This document shows positions 6,941 through 13,102 of a stretch of 13,102 bases of DNA, piece after piece. Below the pieces are notes generated by a model. It had not been told where the DNA came from. It saw nothing but the letters and a program-made list of their open reading frames with translations, and did no database searches. The stretch comes from an uncultured Sphingomonadales bacterium. Lineage in GTDB: Bacteria > Pseudomonadota > Alphaproteobacteria > Sphingomonadales > Sphingomonadaceae. The position numbers were made by a program, and so were the translations under genes. The stretch covers positions 1 to 13,102 of the forward strand of contig CAIKKO010000143.1 in the NCBI GenBank assembly GCA_903828025.1, written 5' to 3'. Position 1 is the stretch's first letter, and the number at the start of each line of letters is the position of its first letter.

Positions 6941-7627
6941 ATGGCAACTGTCGCAATCACGGGCGCAGGGCGCGGAATTGCCTTCGAACTGGTCAAGCTG
7001 CATGCGGCGGCGGGTGACCGGGTGCTGGCGCTGGTGCGCAATCCCGCAGGGGCGGCGGCGCTGAACGCAGTCGCGGCGGCGTCGGGCGGAGTGGTCAGCG
7101 TCCACCGCGTCGATGTGGGGGATGTGGCGTCGATCGCGGCGGGTGTGGCGGAAACCGGCACGGGCCCGGTCGATGTGGTTTACAACGTGGCCGGGGTGGT
7201 CGGCACGGTCGCCCCGGAGCTGGCCAGCGCCGATTGGGCAGCATGGGACGAGGCCTATGCCATCATGGTCAAGGGACCGCTGGCGGTGTTGCAGGCCTTC
7301 CTGCCCCGGCTGGGCGCGGGTGCCAAAGTGATCAACTTCTCCAGCCAGCTCGGCGCTTCGACCTGGCCTTATGGCGGGCTCTATGCTTATGCCTCGGCCA
7401 AGGCGGCGCTGAACCGCCTGATGCGGTCGGTCGCCACCGATCTCAAGCCGCGCGGGATTATCGTCGGCCTGCTCCATCCGGGCTATGTGCATACCGATAT
7501 GAGCGGTCCGGGGGCGGACATCACCCCGCTGGAAAGCGCGCAAGGCGTCTACCGCATCACGCAAGACTGGACGCTGGAAACCTCGGGCGAGTTCCTCAAC
7601 TGGGATGGTCGGCCGCACGCCTGGTAA
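6941..7627 (+). CDS. Short-chain dehydrogenase/reductase (SDR), NAD(P)-dependent
   Basis: The 228-residue protein has a Rossmann fold with TGAGRGIA at residues 7-14, NVAG at 82-85 (NNAG in most classical SDRs), an active site of S134/S135, Y150 and K154 (YASAK), and the PG motif after strand six (P180-G181). Three positions differ from the classical pattern: the last glycine of the cofactor loop is A14, the second N of NNAG is V83, and the asparagine of the catalytic tetrad aligns with M109 (YAIMVKGP). It is a little shorter than the usual 250 residues, with a short C-terminal lobe. ATG 6941 has GAGGGGAG (6923-6930) 10 bases upstream and lies 3 bases after the RHO2 stop. The pairing suggests it oxidises the RHO2 product, for example a diol or an alcohol. 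This is inference from context; a reductase role is equally possible. Confidence 0.88.
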   Translation: MATVAITGAGRGIAFELVKLHAAAGDRVLALVRNPAGAAALNAVAAASGGVVSVHRVDVGDVASIAAGVAETGTGPVDVVYNVAGVVGTVAPELASADWAAWDEAYAIMVKGPLAVLQAFLPRLGAGAKVINFSSQLGASTWPYGGLYAYASAKAALNRLMRSVATDLKPRGIIVGLLHPGYVHTDMSGPGADITPLESAQGVYRITQDWTLETSGEFLNWDGRPHAW

Positions 7628-7642
7628 GCGCGGGGCGGGGGA

Positions 7643-8653
7643 TCATCCCACCTTCACGATGACCTTGCCCACCGCCCCGCCGTTCAGCATGCGGGCATAA
7701 GCGGTCAGCACGTTTTCCAGCCCCGGCGTTTCATCGAAGCGCATGGTGAGTTGGCCCGCCTCCAGCCATGCTTGCAGCGGCGGCAGGAATCCGGCGGTCT
7801 GGCCGAAATGATCGGGCAGGAAAAACCCCTCGATCCGGAGCCGCTTCATCAGCACCTGATCGTAGCGCGCCGGGCCGGGCAGCGGCGCATCATTGTCATA
7901 CGCCGCGACCAGCCCGCACACTGCAATGCGCCCGTAAAGCGCCATATTGGGCAGCACCGCATCGAGGATCGGGCCGCCGACATTGTCGAAATAGGCATTG
8001 AGGCCCCCCGGCACTTCGGCGGCCAGCCGCGCGGCGACATCATCGGCCTTGTAGTCGATGGCGATCTCCGCGCCGAATGCTTCGATCAGCGTGCGGCACT
8101 TGTCCGGCCCGCCCGCGATGCCCACCACCCGCGCGCCGAGATTGCGCGCGATCTGGCAGGCCATGCTGCCGGTCGCGCCCGCCGCCGCCGAAACCGCGAT
8201 CCATTCGCCCGGCTGGATGCGCGCCACATCGCGCACCCCGATCAGCCCGGTCCACGCATTCATGCCGAGCGCGCCGAAATGCTCGCGCGGATCGGGCACA
8301 TGGGCGTCCACCAGATCGAGCCCGGTGAGCGCAGGCGTCACCACCGAATAGTCTGCCCATTGGCCAAACCCGCGCACCAGCGCGCCGACCGGATAGGCGG
8401 CGTCGCGGCTCTCGCACACCGTGCCCAGCACCAGCCCGACCATCTTGCCGCCCAAGGGCAGCGGCGGCTGATAGCCATCGGTGCGCGGCCCCATCCACAT
8501 GCGCGTGCCCGCGTCCATCGACAGCCAGCGAGCGGCGATGCGGACCTGGCCCTGTTCCAGCGGCGGCAGCACCTCTTCGCGCAGCGATAGCGCGCTGGCG
8601 AAATCGTGGCCTTGCGGGTGGGCATCGAGTTGCCAGAAGCGGTTGGTGGTCAT
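7643..8653 (-). CDS. Zinc-independent MDR oxidoreductase, CurA/PTGR family, copy 2
   Basis: The 336-residue protein matches the length and order of the NADP-dependent alkenal/curcumin/prostaglandin reductase family. It has an N-terminal substrate domain, AAGATGS at residues 157-163, GIAGGPDKC at 178-186 (NADP phosphate binding) and YFDNVGG at 221-227. It is complete and intact. The start ATG (8651-8653) has an AGGGGA-type ribosome binding site about 7 bases upstream. It converges on the SDR gene with a gap of only 15 bases, and is divergent from the TonB receptor gene across 266 bases. The likely activity is NADPH-dependent reduction of an alpha,beta-unsaturated carbonyl in the cytoplasm. It resembles copy 3 (12332-13102) more than copy 1 around the nucleotide-binding region, for example VSAAAGATGS in both. 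Substrate unknown. Confidence 0.9.
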   Translation of the reverse strand: MTTNRFWQLDAHPQGHDFASALSLREEVLPPLEQGQVRIAARWLSMDAGTRMWMGPRTDGYQPPLPLGGKMVGLVLGTVCESRDAAYPVGALVRGFGQWADYSVVTPALTGLDLVDAHVPDPREHFGALGMNAWTGLIGVRDVARIQPGEWIAVSAAAGATGSMACQIARNLGARVVGIAGGPDKCRTLIEAFGAEIAIDYKADDVAARLAAEVPGGLNAYFDNVGGPILDAVLPNMALYGRIAVCGLVAAYDNDAPLPGPARYDQVLMKRLRIEGFFLPDHFGQTAGFLPPLQAWLEAGQLTMRFDETPGLENVLTAYARMLNGGAVGKVIVKVG

Positions 8654-8709
8654 GGCGAATTCCCCTCTCGCACCGGAGTGGCCCTGTGGCGGCGCGGGCT
8701 CACCTGTCG

Positions 8710-8740
8710 AAAAAGGGAGGGTGACAAGGCCCGCCTCCCT
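8710..8740 (-). terminator. Terminator-like hairpin in the leader of MDR copy 2
   Basis: Read on the minus strand, a 7-base-pair GC-rich stem (AGGGAGG/CCTCCCT, 13-base loop) is followed directly by five T residues (complement of 8710-8714). That is the pattern of an intrinsic terminator. It lies about 57 bases before the start codon of the leftward MDR gene, so it would end or attenuate transcripts coming from further right. The stem is short, so confidence is modest. Confidence 0.35.
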
Positions 8741-8838
8741 GTATCCCCGGCGCCATCCGCAATCGGGCCAGTCTAACTATTCCAAGTCACAGCTAGTTTG
8801 GCCGCGCGTTCCGCCGCAAAACGGGAGGTGAGCGGAAA

Positions 8839-8853
8839 GCGCCAAAATGGCGC
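8839..8853. promoter_or_regulatory. 15-bp palindrome upstream of the TonB receptor
   Basis: GCGCCAAAATGGCGC has 6-base perfect arms around AAA and ends 66 bases before the receptor start codon. The size and position suit a dimeric repressor or activator site. It shows no similarity to the GCATGA elements near the TetR gene, so a regulator outside this window is more likely. Confidence 0.35.
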
Positions 8854-8919
8854 ATAAGCAATCTTTTTCGCGTCCTGAATCCGTACAGGGCAGGATTGGC
8901 CAATCTGGGGAGGAATACC

Positions 8920-11331
8920 ATGCAACGGGATGGATATCGCAAGCTGCTGTGGGCAGCTGTGTCGTTTGGCGCGCTGAGCGCAGGGGCTGCACCGGCGTTC
9001 GCGGCGGATGCTGAGCCCGCCGTTGCAGCACCGCAGGGCGGCCTTGAGGAAATCGTCGTTACCGCGCGCAAGCGCGCCGAAAGCGTGCAGACCGTGCCGG
9101 TCAGCGTGACCGCACTCTCGCCGCTGACGATCGAAAAGCACGATCTCACCTCGATCGAAAAGATCGCCGCGCGCACGCCCAACCTCAATGTCGGCCGCGC
9201 TTCCAACGGCTCGGGCGCGCAAGTCACGATGCGCGGCATCGGCTCGTCCTCGACCTCGATCGGCATCGAACAGTCGGTCGCCGTGGTGGTCGACGGGGTC
9301 TATTACGGGCAGGGCCGCGTGATCAACGAAGGCTTCTTCGATCTGGCCGGGGCGGAAATCCTCAAGGGTCCGCAGGCGCTGTTCTTCGGCAAGAACGCCA
9401 CCGCCGGCGTGATCTCGCTCAAGACCGCCGATCCGACGGACACGTTCTACGCCAAAGTCCGCGCCGGCTACGAAGTGAAGGCCGAACAGGCCACGCTCGA
9501 AGGCGTCGTGTCCGGCCCGATCGGGCAGGATCTGGGCCTGCGCGTCGCGGTGCGCGGCTCCAAGATGTGGGGCGGCTACTACGACAACGTGAACCCCGTG
9601 CGGAGCATCTTCTACGGCGGCCACAACTTCGCCTCCGCACCGGCGGGCAAGGGCCCGGGCGGCTATGAACTGCTCGGCCGCGCAACCTTGAAGTACGCTC
9701 CGGCGGGTCCGTTCTCGGCCACGCTCAAGGTTTCGGGCACCGAGAACGACGCTGATTCCAGCTCGTGGAACTATGCCGCGTTTCACTGCGGCCTGCCGAG
9801 CAACAAGATGCAGCTGACCAGCGAATACAGCTGCTCGGATTCGGCCTTCGTCACCCATCAGGGCAAGCTGCCCACCGAAGTGGCGGCGGTGCTGCCTTAT
9901 GCGCGCAAGAACGGCGATCTCTACAACCGCTACCGCTCGCTCTCCTCGACGCTCGATCTGGAATACAAGCTCGACAACGTCGCGATCACCTCGGTGACGA
10001 ACTACAACTGGAACAACAACCGCTGGGTCTGCGCCTGCGATTTCCAGACGACCAACTTCGGGGTCCACGCCAGCGAAAACAGCAGCTTCAAGGCCTTCTC
10101 TTCGGAAGTGCGCGCGCTCACCACGTTCGATTCGCCGGTGAACCTCTTGGTCGGCGCGCTCTATCAGAAGACCAAGCGCACCTATGACCAGTTCGTCTCG
10201 TTCGGCATCAGCGACAACGGTGTCGCCGCCGGGGCAAACCGCTTCATCGACGCGTGGAAGAACAGCGCCACCGATGGCGAGACGATTGCCGCGTTCGGTC
10301 AGGTCACGTGGAAGATCGTGCCCACCGTCGAAATCGCGGGCGGCGTGCGCTACACCCACGAAACCAAGGACAGCTACTTCGTCCAGCCGTTCGTCAGCGC
10401 GGCGTTTGCCGGTGCGTGGAATCAGGGCGTGACCACCACTGCCAACCAGCGCTTTGATAACTGGTCGCCCGAAGCCACGATCTCGTGGAAGCCGATGCAG
10501 GGCATCATGGTCTATGGGGCCTACAAGACGGCCTACAAATCGGGCGGCTTCTCCAACGGCGGCATCGATTCCAAGTTCGGCAATGCGGCCAAGGATCTGG
10601 TGTTCGCGCCGGAAACCGCAGCCGGCTTCGAAGGCGGGATCAAGACCGAGCTGGCCGATCGCCAGCTGCGCCTGAACCTGGGCATCTATTCCTACAAGTA
10701 CAGCGACTTGCAGGTCGACTTCTTCAACTCGACGATCATCGCCTTCCAGACGCTGACCGCCGATGCCCGCACCAAGGGTGTGGAACTGGAAGCCGAATAT
10801 GCCCCGCGCGCGGTCGCCGGGCTGACGCTGCGCGGCTCGATCAACTACAACAAGGCGCGCTGGACCAATTTCCCCGCCGCGCCTTGCTATGGCGGCGAAT
10901 CGGCGGCGGAAGGCTGCAACGTGGCGGGCAACACGCGCCAGAACCTCAACGGCCAGCCGCTCGCGGTCGCGCCGGAGTGGGTTGGCGGGGTCGGCGTCAA
11001 CTACGATACCTCGGTCGGCAAGGGGCTGGTCGGCGGGATCAGCGTCGATAGCCGCTTCAGCAGCTCCTATCTGGCTTCGGGCTTCGGCAACGCGGATTCG
11101 CGCCAGAAGTCTTACGGGGTGATTGATGCCACGCTGCGCCTCGGCAGCGAGGACGAGCGCTGGGAAGTCGCGGTGATCGGCAAGAACCTGACCAACCGGC
11201 TCTATGTCGCGGGTGCGGTCGATGGGCCGAACACCCCGGCAGCCAGCAGCCCGGCCGGCACCCATGCCGATCAGCTCGGCTTCGGCAGCCTGCCGCGCAC
11301 GGTGATGCTGCAACTGACCTCGAAGTTCTGA
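8920..11331 (+). CDS. TonB-dependent outer-membrane receptor
   Basis: The 803-residue protein begins with a signal peptide (positively charged MQRDGYRK, a hydrophobic stretch, probable cleavage after AFA at residue 28). A TonB box IVVTA follows at 45-49. The plug domain includes TMRGIG (103-108), VVVDGVYYG (122-130) and ILKGPQALFFGKNATAGVI (147-165). The remainder alternates aromatic strands as expected of a 22-strand barrel and ends in phenylalanine (LTSKF), the usual signal for outer-membrane assembly. It should import a scarce or hydrophobic compound using TonB/ExbBD energy. Sphingomonads have many such receptors beside catabolic genes, so the substrate is probably that of the neighbouring oxygenases (inference). 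ATG 8920 is preferred over TTG 8896 because GGGGAGGA lies just upstream and the signal peptide starts there. The gene appears monocistronic and ends at a strong terminator. Confidence 0.95.
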   Translation: MQRDGYRKLLWAAVSFGALSAGAAPAFAADAEPAVAAPQGGLEEIVVTARKRAESVQTVPVSVTALSPLTIEKHDLTSIEKIAARTPNLNVGRASNGSGAQVTMRGIGSSSTSIGIEQSVAVVVDGVYYGQGRVINEGFFDLAGAEILKGPQALFFGKNATAGVISLKTADPTDTFYAKVRAGYEVKAEQATLEGVVSGPIGQDLGLRVAVRGSKMWGGYYDNVNPVRSIFYGGHNFASAPAGKGPGGYELLGRATLKYAPAGPFSATLKVSGTENDADSSSWNYAAFHCGLPSNKMQLTSEYSCSDSAFVTHQGKLPTEVAAVLPYARKNGDLYNRYRSLSSTLDLEYKLDNVAITSVTNYNWNNNRWVCACDFQTTNFGVHASENSSFKAFSSEVRALTTFDSPVNLLVGALYQKTKRTYDQFVSFGISDNGVAAGANRFIDAWKNSATDGETIAAFGQVTWKIVPTVEIAGGVRYTHETKDSYFVQPFVSAAFAGAWNQGVTTTANQRFDNWSPEATISWKPMQGIMVYGAYKTAYKSGGFSNGGIDSKFGNAAKDLVFAPETAAGFEGGIKTELADRQLRLNLGIYSYKYSDLQVDFFNSTIIAFQTLTADARTKGVELEAEYAPRAVAGLTLRGSINYNKARWTNFPAAPCYGGESAAEGCNVAGNTRQNLNGQPLAVAPEWVGGVGVNYDTSVGKGLVGGISVDSRFSSSYLASGFGNADSRQKSYGVIDATLRLGSEDERWEVAVIGKNLTNRLYVAGAVDGPNTPAASSPAGTHADQLGFGSLPRTVMLQLTSKF

Positions 11332-11366
11332 CCCTCAGAACTCTCGAACGCAGATCTCTGCGCTTC

Positions 11367-11405
11367 GGCCCCGGGCGCCCTTGCGGCACCCGGGGCCTTT
11401 GTTTT
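11367..11405 (+). terminator. Intrinsic terminator after the TonB receptor
   Basis: GGCCCCGGG-C-GCC (11367-11379) pairs with GGC-A-CCCGGGGCC (11385-11397). This gives 12 base pairs with one mismatch and a 5-base loop, followed by TTTGTTTT. It is a classic rho-independent terminator for the plus strand, starting 35 bases after the receptor stop codon. There is no T-run on the minus side, so it should not end the convergent ferredoxin transcript. Confidence 0.9.
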
Positions 11406-11454
11406 GCTGGCGCGCAGAGCCCGTGAGGGCAACCCTGCGTGCTTGGCGCGGCGC

Positions 11455-11808
11455 TCAGCCGGTGATGACGGGGGATTCGTCCAGACCCGGCGGGCTGTCG
11501 GGCACGCAGACCTCGATCAGTCCGCCTTCCACCCGCAGCGGGAACACGCGCAGATTGCGGTAGGCCCCGCCGATGCAGGTGCCGCTGGCCAGCTCGAACC
11601 GCGCGCCGTGGAGCGGGCACATCACCGCGCCGCGCCGGATGCGCCCGCCCGAAAGCAGCGCCGCCTGATGGGTGCAGCGATCGTTGACCGCGTGGAACCC
11701 GTGCTCACCCCGGCCGACCAGCACGTGCCAGCCCGCGAGTTTAGCGGCGAGTTTGCCTTCCGCCGGGAATTGGTCTTCGGAAATCAGGGGGTGCCAGCTG
11801 CTGCTCAT
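11455..11808 (-). CDS. Rieske-type [2Fe-2S] ferredoxin
   Basis: The 117-residue protein consists of a single Rieske domain with ligands C45, H47, C64 and H67 (CTHQ...CPLHG, 16 residues between the pairs). Length and motif fit the bacterial oxygenase-associated ferredoxins (BphF/NdoA-like) that carry electrons from an NAD(P)H reductase to a terminal Rieske oxygenase; the NirD-like subunits are an alternative. No membrane anchor is seen, so it should be a soluble cytoplasmic protein. The start ATG (11806-11808) lies 2 bases after the TGA of the VOC gene (TGAAGATG) with only a weak ribosome binding site, so its translation is probably coupled to the gene upstream. It is the best candidate electron donor for RHO1 and RHO2, although it lies about 4.5 kb from RHO2 in another operon. 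No ferredoxin reductase gene is in the window. Confidence 0.88.
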   Translation of the reverse strand: MSSSWHPLISEDQFPAEGKLAAKLAGWHVLVGRGEHGFHAVNDRCTHQAALLSGGRIRRGAVMCPLHGARFELASGTCIGGAYRNLRVFPLRVEGGLIEVCVPDSPPGLDESPVITG

Positions 11809-11810
11809 CT

Positions 11811-12335
11811 TCAGCCCATTGCAATCGTGGTGATCAGGTCGCGCCCGCCTGTCTTGGCGGCCTTGGCGACCATGGCGTAAAACCCGGTGAGCCCCTCGGT
11901 CGGCGTGTAAAGCTCGGTCATGTGGCCAAGCGTCGCGCTGGTATCGGCGAAGGCGAACACGAAGCCGTCGTGCATCTCTGCGCGCAAGGCGCAAGGCGCG
12001 CCCTTGGCGGCGAAATCGGCCAGCGCGGCATCGACATCGTCCACGAACACCGCGACATGGTGCAGGCCATAGCGGCCCGCGCCTTCGGGATAGAGATCGT
12101 GGAACGGGGAGGGCCCCGGGTTGTTCTGCTGGACGAACTCGATCATCACCTCGCCCCACTGGCCATAAGCGGAGGTGTGATCGAGCAGGCGCTCGGTGCC
12201 CCGATGCACCGCGCGCGCCAGCGGGATATGGTCCGCCACGAAAAACGGCCCCGAACCGAACGCGGCATGGTGCGCCCGCGCCGCCGCGCGCGCATCGGCG
12301 CAGAAATAGGCGACCTGGCGGATCGGCAGGCTCAC
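11811..12335 (-). CDS. VOC-superfamily (glyoxalase/methylmalonyl-CoA epimerase-like) protein
   Basis: The 174-residue protein has two beta-alpha-beta-beta-beta modules of the vicinal oxygen chelate fold: VAYFCAD...VMIEFV (residues 8-68) and HHVAVFVDDVDAA...HMTELYTP (92-145). Likely metal-ligand positions are E66, H93 and E141. The position normally held by the first histidine, just before VAYF, is Q7. The fold covers epimerases, lyases and extradiol dioxygenases; this short form is closest to the glyoxalase-4/methylmalonyl-CoA epimerase type. Isomerisation or hydration of a pathway intermediate is possible, but no specific reaction can be assigned. GTG 12335 overlaps the TGA of the MDR gene by four bases (GTGA), and the ferredoxin follows after 2 bases, so all three are one operon. 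A thiol-dependent lyase cannot be excluded. Confidence 0.82.
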   Translation of the reverse strand: MSLPIRQVAYFCADARAAARAHHAAFGSGPFFVADHIPLARAVHRGTERLLDHTSAYGQWGEVMIEFVQQNNPGPSPFHDLYPEGAGRYGLHHVAVFVDDVDAALADFAAKGAPCALRAEMHDGFVFAFADTSATLGHMTELYTPTEGLTGFYAMVAKAAKTGGRDLITTIAMG

Positions 12336-13102
12336 ACCAGCACCATGGTCTTGCCGGTGGTGCGCCCGGCCATCAGCTCGATGAACGCTTCGGGCAGGCG
12401 CTCGAACCCATCGCGCACGTTCTCCAGCGGCCGCAGCGCGCCGCTGGCATAGAGCGCGTCCATTTCGGCTTGCGCTTCGGCGAGCCGGTCGGCGTGGTCA
12501 TAGGTCAGGAACCCGCGCATGGTCACGCGGTTCACCACCAGCTGCCAAAGGTTCTTCGCGCCCGGCGGATTGTCGGCATCGTTGTATTGGCTGACCATGC
12601 CGCAGACCGCGATCCGCCCGTGGAGGCGCATCAGCGGCAGCAGCGCATCGAGCGTCTCGCCGCCGACATTGTCGAAATAGACGTCGATGCCCTCAGGCGC
12701 GGCGGCTTTGATCGCGGCGGCCAGATCGGCTTCGGCGCGGTAGTCGATGGCGACATCAGCGCCAAGGCCCCGCACCACGGCGGCCTTGTCCGGCCCGCCG
12801 CACAGGCCGATCACGCGGCAGCCGCGCGCCTTGGCGAGCTGGACCACCGTGCTGCCGGTCGCCCCGGCGGCAGCGCTGACCACCACCGTTTCGCCCGCCT
12901 TGGCCTCGCCGATCGCGATCAGCCCGACCCATGCGGTGAGGCCCACCGGCCCGAGCGCACCCATATAGTGCTGCAGCGGCACGCCGGGCGCGGCGTTCAC
13001 CCGCTCCAGCCCCAGCGCATCGCCCCGGATCACATAGTGGTCCGACCAGGTGGCGAACGTGCGCAGGAACGTGCCGACCGGCCAGGCCGGATCGTGGGAA
13101 GC
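12332..13102 (-). CDS. Zinc-independent MDR oxidoreductase, CurA/PTGR family, copy 3 (5' end outside window)
   Basis: The frame stays open to the right window edge; 256 residues are visible and about 70-80 N-terminal residues are missing. Upstream of the GTG at 13033 the frame still reads as family sequence (WPVGTFLRTFATWSDHYV), so that GTG is not the true start. The visible part holds VSAAAGATGS, GLCGGPDKA (NADP-binding region, with alanine where copies 1 and 2 have cysteine) and YFDNVGG, and ends in TTGKTMVLV, a typical family C-terminus. The likely role is NADPH-dependent reduction of a conjugated C=C bond. It is the first visible gene of the leftward set with the VOC protein and the ferredoxin, overlapping the VOC start by four bases. 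Confidence 0.88.
   Translation of the reverse strand, partial: ASHDPAWPVGTFLRTFATWSDHYVIRGDALGLERVNAAPGVPLQHYMGALGPVGLTAWVGLIAIGEAKAGETVVVSAAAGATGSTVVQLAKARGCRVIGLCGGPDKAAVVRGLGADVAIDYRAEADLAAAIKAAAPEGIDVYFDNVGGETLDALLPLMRLHGRIAVCGMVSQYNDADNPPGAKNLWQLVVNRVTMRGFLTYDHADRLAEAQAEMDALYASGALRPLENVRDGFERLPEAFIELMAGRTTGKTMVLV

Larger units (their letters stand above)
8654..8919. promoter_or_regulatory. Divergent control region between MDR copy 2 and the TonB receptor
   Basis: The region has no gene but is rich in symmetry. AGGGAGG (8714-8720) pairs with CCTCCCT (8734-8740). GGCCA...AACTA (8766-8779) pairs with TAGTT-TGGCC (8794-8803), with a four-base bulge. TTCCGC (8809-8814) pairs with GCGGAA (8832-8837). 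GCGCCAAAATGGCGC (8839-8853) is a perfect palindrome with a 3-base centre. The receptor's ribosome binding site, GGGGAGGA, lies at 8907-8914. Promoters for both directions must lie here, but I could not place -35/-10 pairs with confidence. Confidence 0.5.

Noticed and set aside
5516..7618. A 700-codon minus-strand frame opposite RHO2 and the SDR
   Set aside because: Long antisense frames are common opposite GC-rich genes. The translation shows no recognisable motif, and both plus-strand genes carry complete catalytic motifs.
8773..11313. An 846-codon minus-strand frame opposite the TonB receptor
   Set aside because: It mirrors the receptor's codons, is rich in Arg, Ala and His, and has no family signature, while the plus strand encodes a complete receptor with signal peptide, TonB box and barrel end.
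11455..12159. A 234-codon minus-strand frame that would extend the ferredoxin upstream
   Set aside because: The extra N-terminal part overlaps the VOC gene in another frame and is arginine-rich. The ATG at 11808 gives a normal-length Rieske ferredoxin.

Overview
This GC-rich window looks like part of a sphingomonad-type alphaproteobacterial chromosome, in the Novosphingobium/Sphingobium range. The placement is inferred from the style of the TonB-dependent receptor (a TonB box of the IVVTA type after a short signal peptide) and from its setting among catabolic oxygenases. No rRNA or other taxonomic marker is present. All genes have similar codon use, and I see no insertion sequence, tRNA, CRISPR array or phage gene. 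The theme is oxidative catabolism of an unidentified aromatic, alicyclic or steroid-like compound.

Layout. (1) Positions 2-2163, plus strand: the C-terminal two thirds of a KstD/fumarate-reductase-type flavoprotein, cut by the window edge, overlapping an NmrA-like NAD(P)-binding protein. (2) 2255-3253, plus: the first of three CurA/PTGR-like (zinc-independent MDR) reductases, with its own ribosome binding site. (3) 3343-4665, minus: a Rieske oxygenase alpha subunit (RHO1). It is divergent from (4) a TetR regulator (4819-5484, plus). Downstream of that regulator come a second Rieske oxygenase alpha subunit (RHO2, 5597-6937) and, three bases later, a short-chain dehydrogenase (6941-7627). (5) 7643-8653, minus: the second MDR reductase, divergent from (6) a TonB-dependent outer-membrane receptor (8920-11331, plus) that ends in a clear intrinsic terminator. 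(7) 11455-13102, minus: a tightly coupled set made of the third MDR reductase (cut by the window edge), a VOC/glyoxalase-fold protein and a small Rieske ferredoxin.

How the genes may work together (inference). The receptor would import a hydrophobic substrate across the outer membrane. RHO1 and RHO2, probably homotrimers because no beta subunit is visible, would hydroxylate or dealkylate it using electrons delivered by the ferredoxin at 11455-11808. The reductase that feeds that ferredoxin is not in the window. The SDR, the NmrA-like protein, the KstD-like flavoprotein and the three MDR enzymes could then carry out alcohol, C=C and ketone redox steps. The TetR protein is the only regulator seen. 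The gap beside it holds two overlapping inverted repeats, and a related palindrome lies in the RHO2 leader. The substrate cannot be read from the sequence.
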